Positions 26,101 through 35,902 of a DNA stretch of 64,000 nucleotides are shown here, in pieces; position 1 is the first letter of the stretch, and every line of letters begins with the position of its first letter. The stretch comes from CAYSCZ01 sp964429655 (GTDB taxonomy: Bacteria; Bacteroidota; Bacteroidia; Cytophagales; Cyclobacteriaceae): contig CAYSCZ010000011.1 of assembly GCA_964429655.1 (NCBI GenBank), positions 1-64,000 of the forward strand, given 5' to 3'. Position numbers and translations under genes: made by a program. Below the pieces are notes generated by a model. The model did no database searches and was not told where the DNA came from. It was given only the letters and a program-made list of their open reading frames with translations.

Positions 26101-28095
26101 ATGTTCAAAAGCCTCAGGCACAGGTTATTATTTTGGTTTTTAGTCTTTATTAGTTCTAACCTGGTTACCATGTTCCTGGTATTTACTTACACAAACAACA
26201 GGGAGGAACTAGCCAATGTCCTAAGAAGTATTGAAAAAACATATATTGATTTTCTTTCTGCACAGATAAATGAGTTTAGCTTTTTTATGCAGGACACCAG
26301 GAGCCCTGAATTTTACATCAGCGGAAAAAGCAATTATTTAAACAAATACCACAAAATTTCCGAAAGTATTGAAACCAACCTTGAAGGCTTACTGAGCAAT
26401 GATCTAATAAATTCCCTTCAGTTAAGTGATGCCATTGAGCCGATGCTTCAACAGCACAGGTCCTATGATTCATTATTCTATCAGCTGTCTAAACTAATCC
26501 AAAAAAAAGGCTTTAAAGACTACCAGATGATTGGGGATATGCGGAACGCTGTGCACCAGCTGGAAGAATTCAAAGAAGTGGATAAAAGCCTGCTGCTTAC
26601 TTTAAGAAGGAATGAAAAAGATTTTTTATTAAGAAATGATACAACTTATCAAACCAAACTTCTAAAAAATGCAAGATTATTAAAGTCGTTAATAATTTCC
26701 GATAATCAAATAGATAACAGCAAGAAGGAACAAATACTCAAACTGCTTAATGAATATGTAACCTTGTTTAGTGGTGTGGTTGATCTTGAACAAAAAACAG
26801 GTGTAAGGGATAATACCGCCCTCATGAAAAATTTAGATAAACGTCAGGAAAAATTATCCCGGGCTTTTGAGGAATTCATAATACTTGCCAATAAAGAAAT
26901 TACCAATCAATTTTATAACCTGAAAATCACTTTCCTGCTATATGGTGTCATATTTGTTATGCTCTCTTTCATTGTTAGTTTCTACGTCTCCAGACGAATT
27001 ACCAGACCACTAATCGATTTAACAGCTTTTATTACCCGATTTGTTGACAGCAATTTTTCATTCAATCCCGGTGAGGTAAAATCCAGATCTGCTGATGAGA
27101 TAGGGAAACTCACATTAAATTTCAATATAATGCGGGATAAAATAGTAGAACAACTTACTTTCTTTAAGGAAAAGGTTGAAGAACGGACACGTGACCTGGC
27201 AAAGGCAAATGAAACTTTAAATAAGCTAAACCAAGCCAATAGCCGGTTTGTACCCAATCAGTTCATTAATTTTCTTGGAAAGGATAGTATTATCGATGTA
27301 AAACTAGGGGAAAACGTAGCCACTAATATGACCATCCTCTTTTGTGATATCCGAAAGTTCACAGAAATATCCGAGAAATTAACCCCACAGGAAAATTTTG
27401 ATTTTATAAATACATATCTAAATCTTATCGCTCCCCTCGTTTCGGATCATGGCGGTTTTGTTGATAAATTTATCGGAGACTCTGTGATGGCGCTTTACCC
27501 TGAAAAGCCTGAAGATGCCATGGATACCGCTATTCAGTCTATCCTAAGAATAAATGATTTTAATAGCAGGGCAAATAAATGGCATGTAAAACCTGTAAAA
27601 TTGGGTATTGGTATACATACCGGTCATATGATTCTGGGTACAATAGGTGCTCAAAAGCGATTAGAAACAACCGTTATTTCTGATGCTGTTAATACAGCTT
27701 CAAGATTGGAAGGACTCACCAAATTTTATGGTGGGTGCATCATTGTATCAAAGGAATCTATGAATCTTATAAAGGATAAAGAAAAATACTGTTTCAGGTT
27801 ATTGGATCGGGTTAAGGTTAAAGGAAAAAATAAATCCAACGATATTTATGAATTGATCAACGGTCTACCAGATTATGAAAAAGAACCTAAGTTGAAGACA
27901 CTAAAGGATTTTGAAAGAGCCGTCATGTATTATCATAGTGGTGAAGTGGATAAGTCTCAGGAAATCTTTTTTGAAATAAATAAGATTAACCAAGATGACC
28001 TGGCTGTAAAACTTTACCTGGATAGGTGTGAAAAAATAAGAACAACTGGGGTGCCATATAATTGGGATGGCACTCATATATTTAAAGAGAAATGA
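26101..28095 (+). CDS. Membrane-bound class III adenylate/guanylate cyclase with HAMP domain
   Basis: This 664-residue sensor cyclase has helix 1 at about 9-29, a large helical periplasmic domain (30-280) and a second helix (LLYGVIFVMLSFIVSFYV). HAMP comes next (RRITRPLIDLTAFI), then a coiled coil (KEKVEERTRDLAKANETLNKL) and a class III catalytic domain. Metal-binding aspartates are in FCDIRKFT and IGDSVMAL. VDKF and TTVISDAVNTASRLEG carry the Lys/Asp pattern of adenine recognition plus the transition-state Asn and Arg. It converts ATP to cAMP in response to an unknown periplasmic signal. A short helical tail follows. Confidence 0.9.
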   Translation: MFKSLRHRLLFWFLVFISSNLVTMFLVFTYTNNREELANVLRSIEKTYIDFLSAQINEFSFFMQDTRSPEFYISGKSNYLNKYHKISESIETNLEGLLSNDLINSLQLSDAIEPMLQQHRSYDSLFYQLSKLIQKKGFKDYQMIGDMRNAVHQLEEFKEVDKSLLLTLRRNEKDFLLRNDTTYQTKLLKNARLLKSLIISDNQIDNSKKEQILKLLNEYVTLFSGVVDLEQKTGVRDNTALMKNLDKRQEKLSRAFEEFIILANKEITNQFYNLKITFLLYGVIFVMLSFIVSFYVSRRITRPLIDLTAFITRFVDSNFSFNPGEVKSRSADEIGKLTLNFNIMRDKIVEQLTFFKEKVEERTRDLAKANETLNKLNQANSRFVPNQFINFLGKDSIIDVKLGENVATNMTILFCDIRKFTEISEKLTPQENFDFINTYLNLIAPLVSDHGGFVDKFIGDSVMALYPEKPEDAMDTAIQSILRINDFNSRANKWHVKPVKLGIGIHTGHMILGTIGAQKRLETTVISDAVNTASRLEGLTKFYGGCIIVSKESMNLIKDKEKYCFRLLDRVKVKGKNKSNDIYELINGLPDYEKEPKLKTLKDFERAVMYYHSGEVDKSQEIFFEINKINQDDLAVKLYLDRCEKIRTTGVPYNWDGTHIFKEK

Positions 28096-28160
28096 ATTCT
28101 AACAAATAATTAATTATCAGTCAGGGTGCTAACGGGGAGAGGACTTGGGAATTTGCATCC

Positions 28161-28335
28161 TTAAACCCAGAATTGTCATTAGACTTTCTATTACATGGTT
28201 AAATCACTTCAAATCAGACACTTAACATGTTATTGGCTCGTCACCATAGCGATGCTATGCCTCCTCGACCTAAGTGCCTTATTTTTTGGGCTTTAACCCT
28301 TCATGACAAAATTCCAATGACAATTCTGGGTTAAA
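28161..28335. mobile_element. 165-bp MITE-like element, copy 2, with 5-bp target duplications
   Basis: The element proper is 28166-28330, flanked by TTAAA on both sides. Its 15-bp terminal inverted repeat CCCAGAATTGTCATT is perfect here. Relative to copy 1 it is inverted, of the same length, with only scattered substitutions. It occupies most of the 325-bp gap between the cyclase and accC; the remaining flanks hold nothing I can identify. Confidence 0.85.
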
Positions 28336-28420
28336 TCGAAGTGTAATGGAATCTTCCCCCCTTATCTACACGACTTGTTTCCGGTTATTGCATTAAAATA
28401 TTAATTGTCAAAGGATTTAA

Positions 28421-29770
28421 CTACGCTTTCAATGATTTAAAATCAAATGAATCTAAAAAATTGGTATCATATTTTCCTGATTTAAAGTCTTTATTGTCCA
28501 TTAGTTTAATATGCAATGGAATGGTAGTTTTTACACCTTCAATGATAAACTCCTGAAGCGCTCGCTTCATTCTCACGAGAGACTCTTCCCGGGTTTGAGT
28601 GGTCACTATCAATTTAGCAATCAAAGAATCATAGTAGGGAGGGATTCGGTATCCAGCATAAACGTGACTATCTATTCGAATTCCATGTCCGCCCGGGAAA
28701 TGTAAATGATTAATCACTCCGGGGTTAGGCACAAAATTTTTAGCCGGGTCTTCAGCATTAATCCGGCACTCCATGGAGTGTAATTTAGGATAATAATTCT
28801 TACCTGATATTTCTATTCCTGCGGCAACTTTTATTTGTTCCTTTATTAAATCATAATCTGTAACTTCTTCAGTTACGGGGTGCTCCACTTGTATCCGGGT
28901 ATTCATTTCCATGAAATAAAATTTCCCATGCTTATCGACAAGAAATTCAATGGTTCCTGCTCCTTCGTAATTAATAGCTGATGCCCCTTTTATAGCAGCA
29001 TCACCCATTTTTTGCCTCAATTCATCAGTTAGCATGGGGGATGGTGTCTCCTCAATCAATTTTTGATGCCTGCGCTGTATGGTACAATCACGTTCAGATA
29101 AATGGCACACCTTACCAAATTGATCTCCCATAACCTGAATCTCCACATGCCTGGGCTCTTCAATAAATTTTTCAAGATATAATCCATCGTTTCCAAATGC
29201 TGATTTTGCTTCATGACTCGCAGAATCCCATGCTTTCTTGAATTCCCTCTCGTCCTGTACAACACGCATACCTTTCCCACCGCCTCCTGCCGTAGCTTTT
29301 AGCATTACCGGGTAGCCAATCTCCCGGGCTATACTCATGCCCTGCTTTATATTTTCCAGCAATCCATCAGAGCCCGGAATCACCGGTACATCAGCTTTTC
29401 TCATGTTTTTTTTTGCGGTGGACTTATCTCCCATAGATGAAATCTGCTCCTGGCTGGCACCAATGAATTTTATGCCATATTCCTTACAAATACCGGAGAA
29501 TTCCGCATTCTCAGAAAGAAAACCATATCCCGGATGGATAGCATCGGCGTTGGTAATCTCTGCTGCTGAAATAATTTTTGGAATGCTTAAGTATGAAAGA
29601 CTACTCGCAGGAGGTCCTATACAAACCGCTTCATCCGCAAATTTCACATGTAGGCTTTCACTGTCAGCAGTAGAATAAACCGCCACAGTTTTTATGCCCA
29701 TTTCTTTACATGATCTGATAACGCGTAGTGCTATCTCGCCTCTATTGGCAACGAGTATTTTGTTAAACAT
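28421..29770 (-). CDS. accC: Acetyl-CoA carboxylase biotin carboxylase subunit
   Basis: This 449-residue ATP-grasp enzyme carboxylates biotin on AccB, the first half of malonyl-CoA formation. It has the N-terminal ILVANRGEIALRVIRSC, the HPGYGFLSENAEF motif, the glycine-rich ATP loop KATAGGGGKGMRVV, EMNTRIQVEHPVTE and the C-terminal RMKRALQEFIIEGVKTTIPLH. Length is canonical for a stand-alone subunit. It is the last gene of the pdxA-to-accC operon, nine bases after accB. Confidence 0.96.
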   Translation of the reverse strand: MFNKILVANRGEIALRVIRSCKEMGIKTVAVYSTADSESLHVKFADEAVCIGPPASSLSYLSIPKIISAAEITNADAIHPGYGFLSENAEFSGICKEYGIKFIGASQEQISSMGDKSTAKKNMRKADVPVIPGSDGLLENIKQGMSIAREIGYPVMLKATAGGGGKGMRVVQDEREFKKAWDSASHEAKSAFGNDGLYLEKFIEEPRHVEIQVMGDQFGKVCHLSERDCTIQRRHQKLIEETPSPMLTDELRQKMGDAAIKGASAINYEGAGTIEFLVDKHGKFYFMEMNTRIQVEHPVTEEVTDYDLIKEQIKVAAGIEISGKNYYPKLHSMECRINAEDPAKNFVPNPGVINHLHFPGGHGIRIDSHVYAGYRIPPYYDSLIAKLIVTTQTREESLVRMKRALQEFIIEGVKTTIPLHIKLMDNKDFKSGKYDTNFLDSFDFKSLKA

Positions 29771-29779
29771 TCATTCAAA

Positions 29780-30262
29780 TTAAGATGGATCAATTAAAAA
29801 TAATGGTTGATCATACTCAACCGGTTGAGAGTTATCAACCAACACCTTAACCACGGTACCTTCAATATCAGATTCAATTTCATTGAATAACTTCATAGCC
29901 TCTACGATGCATACTGTTTGGCCAAGGGTTACTTTTTCACCAACTTTCACAAATGGGACTGATTCCGGGGTGGCAGACCGGTAAAAAGTCCCAATCATGG
30001 GAGACTTGATCTCCTTATAATTTTTATTTTCGGTGGCCGCACCCTCAGCATCTTTTTTACTTTTTTCTGTGGAAGGACCCGATTGTGGCTGGCCAATTAC
30101 GGGTTGTTGCGGAGAAACGACTGATTGCTTTTCAACAAAAGTTGTCTTTCCTTCCATGTTGCGTTTAACCCTTATTTTAAAATCTGATGTCTCAATATTT
30201 ACCTCTTCAAGTCCTGTACTGGCTATGTAATCAATTAATTCCTGAATTTCTTTTGGTTTCAT
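29780..30262 (-). CDS. accB: Biotin carboxyl carrier protein of acetyl-CoA carboxylase
   Basis: This 160-residue carrier has an N-terminal helical/strand part (KEIQELIDYIASTGLEEVNIE), a Ser/Pro/Lys/Glu-rich linker and a C-terminal biotinyl domain. The biotinylated lysine is in VEAMKLFNEIESD, preceded by SPMIGTFYRSATPES. It acts with AccC directly downstream and follows efp by about 22 bases. Confidence 0.96.
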   Translation of the reverse strand: MKPKEIQELIDYIASTGLEEVNIETSDFKIRVKRNMEGKTTFVEKQSVVSPQQPVIGQPQSGPSTEKSKKDAEGAATENKNYKEIKSPMIGTFYRSATPESVPFVKVGEKVTLGQTVCIVEAMKLFNEIESDIEGTVVKVLVDNSQPVEYDQPLFLIDPS

Positions 30263-30284
30263 GTGGTTGATTTAAATGATGATT

Positions 30285-30851
30285 TTAACTTTTTACTCTC
30301 TCGACGTATTCCTTCGTTCGGATATCCACTTTTATTCTTTCATTTTGATTGATGAACAAAGGAACTTTTATTTCCGCACCGGTCTCAACGGTTGCGGGTT
30401 TAGTCGCATTGGTCGCTGTATCGCCTTTAATACCCGGCTCGGTATAGGTGACTGTCATCTCAATGATTGGTGGAAGTTCACAATTTAATGGTTTTTCAGT
30501 CTCCGCATGATATATTACATCAACCTCCAAACCATCTTTAAGAAATTCAGGGGCATCGATAAGTTTCTTTTCTAAGCTGATCTGCTCATAGGTGTTATTA
30601 TCCATAAAATGATATCCGATATCATCTTTGTATAGAAACTGATGGGGTCTCCTTTCGATCCGGGCGGTCGTGATTTTGTGGCCTGCTGAGAAGGTGTTGT
30701 CGATTACTTTTCCCGAAGTAAGGCTCTTTAATTTTGTCCTTACAAATGCAGGTCCTTTACCAGGTTTTACATGCTGAAATTCGACTACAGTGTAATAATC
30801 ATGATTAAACTCAATGCAAAGACCATTTCTTATATCAGCGGTTGTTGCCAT
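30285..30851 (-). CDS. efp: Translation elongation factor P
   Basis: This 188-residue three-domain factor relieves ribosome stalling at polyproline. The tip of domain I is QHVKPGKGPAFVRTKLKSL, with the modifiable Lys in PGKGPA as in the classic Lys34 type. Domain II/III motifs include YTEPGIKGDTATNATKPATVETG and VPLFINQNERIKVDIRTKEYVERV. It lies between fabH and accB in the operon. Confidence 0.97.
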   Translation of the reverse strand: MATTADIRNGLCIEFNHDYYTVVEFQHVKPGKGPAFVRTKLKSLTSGKVIDNTFSAGHKITTARIERRPHQFLYKDDIGYHFMDNNTYEQISLEKKLIDAPEFLKDGLEVDVIYHAETEKPLNCELPPIIEMTVTYTEPGIKGDTATNATKPATVETGAEIKVPLFINQNERIKVDIRTKEYVERVKS

Positions 30852-30869
30852 TTAATGTATATATTTAAA

Positions 30870-31868
30870 TTATTCAGGGTTATAAGACCACTTTAAAAAT
30901 ACTGAGCCCCATGTAAATCCACCTCCAAAAGCTGCCAATATTATATTATCTCCAGCCTTTAAATGATTTTCATAATCCCAAAGACACAATGGAATTGTTC
31001 CGCTGGTTGTGTTTCCATATTTGTGGATATTCATCATCACCTTATCTGACGATATCCCCATTCTGTGGGCGGTTGCTTCTATTATCCTTTTATTAGCTTG
31101 ATGCGGTACCAAATAGGTGACATCACTGGCTTCCAAACCATTCCTTTTCATGATTTCTCCCGCTACATCGGACATATTTGTTACCGCAAACTTAAAAACA
31201 GCGGAGCCTTCCTGATAAACGTAATGCTGCTTGGATTGAACAGTATCAATAGTAGCCGGCCTGCGGCTACCTCCTGCCTTCATATGCAAATGCGGCTCTC
31301 CGGAACCATCAGATTTTAGGATGGCATCGATTATTCCATTTTCATCTTCTGAAGGTTCTAATAAAACAGCGCCTCCACCGTCTCCAAAGATCACACAGGT
31401 GGTTCTGTCTTCATAGTCTATGATGGACGACATCTTATCAGCGCCAATAACAACCACTTTTTCATACATACCTGACTTGATGAACTGGGCACCCGTTGTT
31501 AATGCATATATAAAACCAGAGCATGCTGCCTGTAGATCATAACTAAAACTATTTATAGCACCAACAGCATTGGCTATAATATTCCCAGTAGCTGGAAACA
31601 TCATATCAGGGGTGGTGGTGGCACATATGATCAGATCAATGTCTGCCGGGTCTGTATTTGTTTTCTTTAAAAGCCCACTTAAAGCCTCGATACCAATTAC
31701 AGATGTACCCTTATCTTCACCTTTTAATATCCTTCTTTCTTTCACACCGGTCCTGGTTGTAATCCATTCGTCAGAAGTATCAACCAGGCTTTCTAGTTCT
31801 TTATTGGTAAGCACATAATCAGGCACGTATCCATGAATGCCTTTGATAGCAGCTTTGATGTTGCTCAT
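30870..31868 (-). CDS. fabH: 3-oxoacyl-ACP synthase III
   Basis: This 332-residue initiating condensing enzyme of type II fatty-acid synthesis joins acyl-CoA to malonyl-ACP. Catalytic residues are Cys116 (AACSGF), His256 (VPHQAN) and Asn286 (YGNTTSG); FGDGGGAVLLEP and AAFGGGFTWGS are typical. It sits between rpmF and efp in a conserved fatty-acid/translation operon, so it is probably the housekeeping FabH; a divergent paralogue lies at 18761. Confidence 0.95.
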   Translation of the reverse strand: MSNIKAAIKGIHGYVPDYVLTNKELESLVDTSDEWITTRTGVKERRILKGEDKGTSVIGIEALSGLLKKTNTDPADIDLIICATTTPDMMFPATGNIIANAVGAINSFSYDLQAACSGFIYALTTGAQFIKSGMYEKVVVIGADKMSSIIDYEDRTTCVIFGDGGGAVLLEPSEDENGIIDAILKSDGSGEPHLHMKAGGSRRPATIDTVQSKQHYVYQEGSAVFKFAVTNMSDVAGEIMKRNGLEASDVTYLVPHQANKRIIEATAHRMGISSDKVMMNIHKYGNTTSGTIPLCLWDYENHLKAGDNIILAAFGGGFTWGSVFLKWSYNPE

Positions 31869-31906
31869 TTATGTATACATTTTAACGGATGAAAATGTAA
31901 ACATTT

Positions 31907-32098
31907 TTAAGCTAATACTTCTCTTTCCATGACAACTTTGCCCTTATAATACAGTTTCCCTTCATGCCAAAATGCTCTGTGAGGTAAATGAGCTTCCCCG
32001 GTTGTTGGGCAAATGACATAGTTTTTTGGATCAGATTTATAATGAGTCCTTCTTTTGTCTCTTCTGGTTTTTGATATTTTCCTTTTAGGATGTGCCAT
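31907..32098 (-). CDS. rpmF: Ribosomal protein bL32
   Basis: This 63-residue large-subunit protein has the hallmark start MAHPKRKISKTRRDKRRTHYK and a central CPTTGEAHLPHRAF. Only one cysteine of the zinc-ribbon type is evident, so this is a zinc-free form. It lies six bases after the DUF177 gene and before fabH, the usual arrangement across bacteria. Confidence 0.97.
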   Translation of the reverse strand: MAHPKRKISKTRRDKRRTHYKSDPKNYVICPTTGEAHLPHRAFWHEGKLYYKGKVVMEREVLA

Positions 32099-32104
32099 AC
32101 TATC

Positions 32105-32638
32105 TTAGTTATTGGAATTATTTATTGATTTTAATATTTTCCATCTTGGGTCATTGTGATTTTCATCATTGTTGGTTGCATAGATCAATTCGTCTGACTC
32201 AGATTCGGAATAATGATCCGGATGGATTTTTTTCATGGGTACGGAAAGGTTAATTAAGTCATATACCACACCACAGAGGTCTAATACCTCTGTTTCATGA
32301 GGAATTATGATTAGTTTATCATCAATTTCCTTGTGTTCCTCGCCAAACTTATAAATCACTTCTTCCTCCAGGTTAATATCAAAGTCAAACGGCTTCAATG
32401 ATCGATCACATATTAATTCTATTGTACCATCTATAGTCAACATCAATTGAATCATAGTTGTACTTTTAATAAGTTTAATAAAAATTTGGCCTTTCCCCTT
32501 ATCTAAAATCCTCGATTCGTAAACTTTAAACAGATCATCATCAAACGCTACTTTGTAATCGTAGTCTTTATTATAGAGACCCTTTATATTTATTAATAAA
32601 TCACGCTTTTCCACTACCACCCAATTTTTGACCCGCAA
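32105..32638 (-). CDS. DUF177 (YceD) family protein
   Basis: This 177-residue protein has the conserved C-terminal half of the family: LICDRSLKPFDFDINLEEEVIYKFGEE, then VLDLCGVVYDLINLSVPMKKIHPDH. YceD-type proteins accompany rpmF and are needed for 23S rRNA accumulation in plants and linked to ribosome assembly in bacteria. Position directly before rpmF supports the call. The exact molecular role in this organism is not known. Confidence 0.85.
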   Translation of the reverse strand: MRVKNWVVVEKRDLLINIKGLYNKDYDYKVAFDDDLFKVYESRILDKGKGQIFIKLIKSTTMIQLMLTIDGTIELICDRSLKPFDFDINLEEEVIYKFGEEHKEIDDKLIIIPHETEVLDLCGVVYDLINLSVPMKKIHPDHYSESESDELIYATNNDENHNDPRWKILKSINNSNN

Positions 32639-32688
32639 ATCTAGATTAAATTAAATACTTATTAAAGAAATTTAATTTATAATCCCCG

Positions 32689-33711
32689 CTATACCTCAAA
32701 TTCACCACGATTTAATAATATCGTGTATGCCAGAAAAACTGCTTCCTGAAAAGACCTGTAATTTGCCGTATTCTTTCCAACGAGGTTATAAGCAGTTCCA
32801 TGATCTGGCGAGGTACGAACAATTGGTAAACCTGCAGTAAAATTCACACCTTCTTCAAAGCTGATATTTTTAAAGGGAATCAATCCCTGATCATGATACA
32901 TAGCAAGCACGCCATCAAAAAATTGGTATTGAAAGTTGCCAAAGAAACCATCTGCAGGGAAAGGCCCAAAGGCCATAATATCCTTTTTTTCCTTACAATG
33001 CTTGATAACGGGAACGATGATATCTTTTTCCTCTTGTCCAAGCAAGCCATTTTCCCCGGCATGGGGATTAAGGCCAAGCACTGCTATTCTAGGTTTTTGA
33101 ATATTGAAATCCTTTTTTAATGAGTTATTAAGAATGCTGATTTTATCAGTAAGAAGCTCACTAGTAAGTGTTTCACTCACTTTTTTTAATGGTATGTGCC
33201 CTGTGGCCATACCAACTCTGAGTTTATCGCTCACCATAAGCATCAGACTATCCTTCTTACCTGCTTTTTCTGTCAGATATTCGGTATGGCCCGGAAAATC
33301 AAAATTATCAGATTGAATATTCTCTTTATTTATAGGGGCGGTCACCATTGCATCTATTTTCTCGTTTATCAAATCATCGACTGCCATCTCCATGGACAGT
33401 AATGCATATTTCCCTCCTAATTCATTTGACTCACCGGGTGTCACCTCCACATTATCCTGCCAGCAATTGATGACATTTAATTTCTTGTAGTTGAGACCAT
33501 CCAGTGATTTGGCTTGATGAAAGTTAAAATTATCAATACTTAATATTTTCCTATAATGACTAATGAACTTTGTAGAAGCATAAATGACTGGGATGAAATT
33601 TTTTAAAATCCGGTTATCAGTAAATGATTTCATAACCACCTCTGGACCAATTCCATTTATATCTCCTATTGTTATTCCGATAATGGGTTTCCTTTTTTCG
33701 CTTTTATTCAT
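32689..33711 (-). CDS. pdxA: 4-hydroxythreonine-4-phosphate dehydrogenase
   Basis: This 340-residue NAD-dependent enzyme of pyridoxal-5'-phosphate synthesis oxidises 4-phosphohydroxy-L-threonine. Diagnostic segments are IGITIGDINGIGPEVVMKSF at the start, APINKENIQ, DFPGHTEYLTEKAG with a metal-ligand His, GLNPHAGENGLLGQEE and MYHDQGLIPFKN (further metal ligands). It is the first gene of the operon that runs to accC and is divergent from rsmA. Confidence 0.95.
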   Translation of the reverse strand: MNKSEKRKPIIGITIGDINGIGPEVVMKSFTDNRILKNFIPVIYASTKFISHYRKILSIDNFNFHQAKSLDGLNYKKLNVINCWQDNVEVTPGESNELGGKYALLSMEMAVDDLINEKIDAMVTAPINKENIQSDNFDFPGHTEYLTEKAGKKDSLMLMVSDKLRVGMATGHIPLKKVSETLTSELLTDKISILNNSLKKDFNIQKPRIAVLGLNPHAGENGLLGQEEKDIIVPVIKHCKEKKDIMAFGPFPADGFFGNFQYQFFDGVLAMYHDQGLIPFKNISFEEGVNFTAGLPIVRTSPDHGTAYNLVGKNTANYRSFQEAVFLAYTILLNRGEFEV

Positions 33712-33768
33712 CCTTCATCGTTTTAAATCCAACTCGCAAGATAGGCGATTTTACCTATTTTAGAGGTG

Positions 33769-34560
33769 ATGATGGTTATACCTAAAAAACACCTGGGGCA
33801 ACATTTTCTGATTGATGATAACATCGCCAAGAAAATTTCAAACGCCCTTCAATTTTATGGGGCATATGAATATTTAGTGGAAGTGGGCCCCGGGACAGGA
33901 GCGCTAACCAAGCATCTGATTAAAAAAGAAGATATTAAGTATTACGCTTATGAAATGGATGAAGACTCGGTCATTTATCTAAAAAATAATTACCCGGAAA
34001 TTGGAAACTATGTCCAGAAAGCTGATTTCTTGAAAGCAAATCTTTATAATCTGTCCCATGAAAGTATTGGAGTTATTGGAAACTTTCCCTATAACATTTC
34101 CTCCCAGATATTCTTTCAAATATTAGCCCACAAATCAATTGTTAAAGAAGTGGTGTGCATGATACAGCGTGAGGTTGGAGAAAGAATAGTATCTGAGCCA
34201 AATAGTAAGCGGTATGGGATACTAAGCGTATTACTGCAAACCTTCTTTGAAATTGAAATATTGCGCATTGTGAAACCCACAGCCTTTCATCCTCCACCGA
34301 AGGTAGATTCTGCCGTACTTCGATTTAAGCGGAATGATAGAAAGAACCTTGATTGTTCTGAACCTTTATTCAGGCGAATAGTGAAAGAAGCCTTTCAAAA
34401 AAGACGTAAGACGTTGCGCAATGCGCTAAAAGGTCTAATTTTGGATTCCAACTATTTAAAACAAGACATTTTTAATAAGAGGGCAGAACAACTATCGGTA
34501 AAAGAATTTATTGAAGTCACACAAAGCGCTGAAAAATATGGAATCAACTATAAACTTTGA
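33769..34560 (+). CDS. rsmA: 16S rRNA adenine-N6,N6 dimethyltransferase
   Basis: This methyltransferase (ksgA) dimethylates the two adjacent adenines near the 3' end of 16S rRNA. It has KKHLGQHFLIDDNIAKKI, the SAM motif LVEVGPGTGALTKHL and the catalytic NFPYNISSQIFF. FHPPPKVDSAVLRF, the C-terminal signature, is also present. An in-frame GTG (33766) and two ATGs (33769, 33772) are all possible starts. mgtE starts inside its 3' end. Confidence 0.95.
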   Translation: MMVIPKKHLGQHFLIDDNIAKKISNALQFYGAYEYLVEVGPGTGALTKHLIKKEDIKYYAYEMDEDSVIYLKNNYPEIGNYVQKADFLKANLYNLSHESIGVIGNFPYNISSQIFFQILAHKSIVKEVVCMIQREVGERIVSEPNSKRYGILSVLLQTFFEIEILRIVKPTAFHPPPKVDSAVLRFKRNDRKNLDCSEPLFRRIVKEAFQKRRKTLRNALKGLILDSNYLKQDIFNKRAEQLSVKEFIEVTQSAEKYGINYKL

Positions 34561-35902
34561 GTTGACCAGGGAATTCTTGGAAAGATTTGAAGAGGCACTG
34601 GATAATCAAGAAGTTGATTTTATCAAGACTAGCCTACAGGAAGCAAATCCAGCAGATATATCAGCGCTCCTGGAAGAATTTAGCGCTGAACAATGCAAAT
34701 ATGTGTTTGATTTACTCGACCCTGAGCTGGATGCGAGGATATTGATTGATCTCGATGAGGATGTAAGGCACGACTTCATAAAAATCTTTACTCCAAAAGA
34801 ATTATCAGTTTTTATCGAAAATCTAGATTCAGACGATGGCACAGATATTCTGTACCAGTTGCCTTTACTTGAAAGGGAAAAAGTAATTGCAGCTATTGAC
34901 GATGAGCAGAAAGCCTCTCACATCCTGGAACTACTAAAGTATGATGAAAATGTTGCAGGTGGATTAATGGCTAAAGAATTAATCAAAGTCAAAGAGAACT
35001 GGAATGTACTTCAGTGTATAGATGAGATCCGAAAGCAGGCCGAGAATGTTGAAAAAATCTACTCGGTATATGTAGTGGATGAAGAAAATAATTTCAAAGG
35101 CAAGGTATCACTCAAGAAAATAATTATATCAAACGACAAAACTGAGATTAAGGAAATATATGACGATGAAATCATCTCAATAGGATCATTTATGGAAGGC
35201 CGCCAGGTTGCCTCGATCATGAGTAAATATGACCTTGAAGCCATTCCCGTTATCAATGCTCGTGGTAAATTAGTCGGCAGGATAACTATTGACGATATCG
35301 TAGAATTTATTCAGGAAATTGCCGAAGAAGAAAGACAAATAATGTCAGGTATTTCTGATGATGTAGAAGAAAACGACAGCATTTGGTTACTTTCCAAAGC
35401 CCGTCTGCCTTGGCTTATAATTGGGCTAGCCGGTGGATTGTTAGGTGCAGAGTTCATTGGGTTGTTTGAATCAAGTATCGCCCTGGTGCCAGCCATGGCA
35501 TTCTTTATTCCTTTAATAACGGCTACCGGTGGCAACGTAGGTATACAATCATCATCTTTGATTGTGCAAAGCCTGGCGAACCCACAGGCTTTTGAATACC
35601 ATTTATCAAAAAGATTACTAAAAGTTTTATTAGTAGCACTGTTAAATGGCTTCGTACTGGCGATAATTGCATACAGTGTTGTATTACTTGCGGATAGCAG
35701 TTTTTCACTGGCATATACTGTATCTGCAGCTTTGTTTAGCGTAGTGCTGCTGGCATCTGTTATGGGGACGATAACACCATTAATTTTGGATAAGTTTGGG
35801 ATAAATCCTGCTTTGGCATCCGGTCCATTTATCACAACTGCAAACGACTTACTGGGATTGGCTGTTTATTTCATAATAGCTGACTATCTATATGGATTCT
35901 GA
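34538..35902 (+). CDS. mgtE: Magnesium transporter MgtE
   Basis: This inner-membrane Mg2+ channel has an N-terminal helical MgtE_N domain and two CBS domains (SVYVVDEENNFKGKVSL; LEAIPVINARGKLVGRITIDDIVEFI). A C-terminal five-helix pore follows, containing PLITATGGNVGIQSS and ASVMGTITPLILDKFGINPALASGP. I prefer the ATG at 34538 because the family N-terminus begins about there; an upstream ATG at 34511 would give more overlap with rsmA. It overlaps the next gene by 11 bases. Confidence 0.93.
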   Translation: MESTINFELTREFLERFEEALDNQEVDFIKTSLQEANPADISALLEEFSAEQCKYVFDLLDPELDARILIDLDEDVRHDFIKIFTPKELSVFIENLDSDDGTDILYQLPLLEREKVIAAIDDEQKASHILELLKYDENVAGGLMAKELIKVKENWNVLQCIDEIRKQAENVEKIYSVYVVDEENNFKGKVSLKKIIISNDKTEIKEIYDDEIISIGSFMEGRQVASIMSKYDLEAIPVINARGKLVGRITIDDIVEFIQEIAEEERQIMSGISDDVEENDSIWLLSKARLPWLIIGLAGGLLGAEFIGLFESSIALVPAMAFFIPLITATGGNVGIQSSSLIVQSLANPQAFEYHLSKRLLKVLLVALLNGFVLAIIAYSVVLLADSSFSLAYTVSAALFSVVLLASVMGTITPLILDKFGINPALASGPFITTANDLLGLAVYFIIADYLYGF

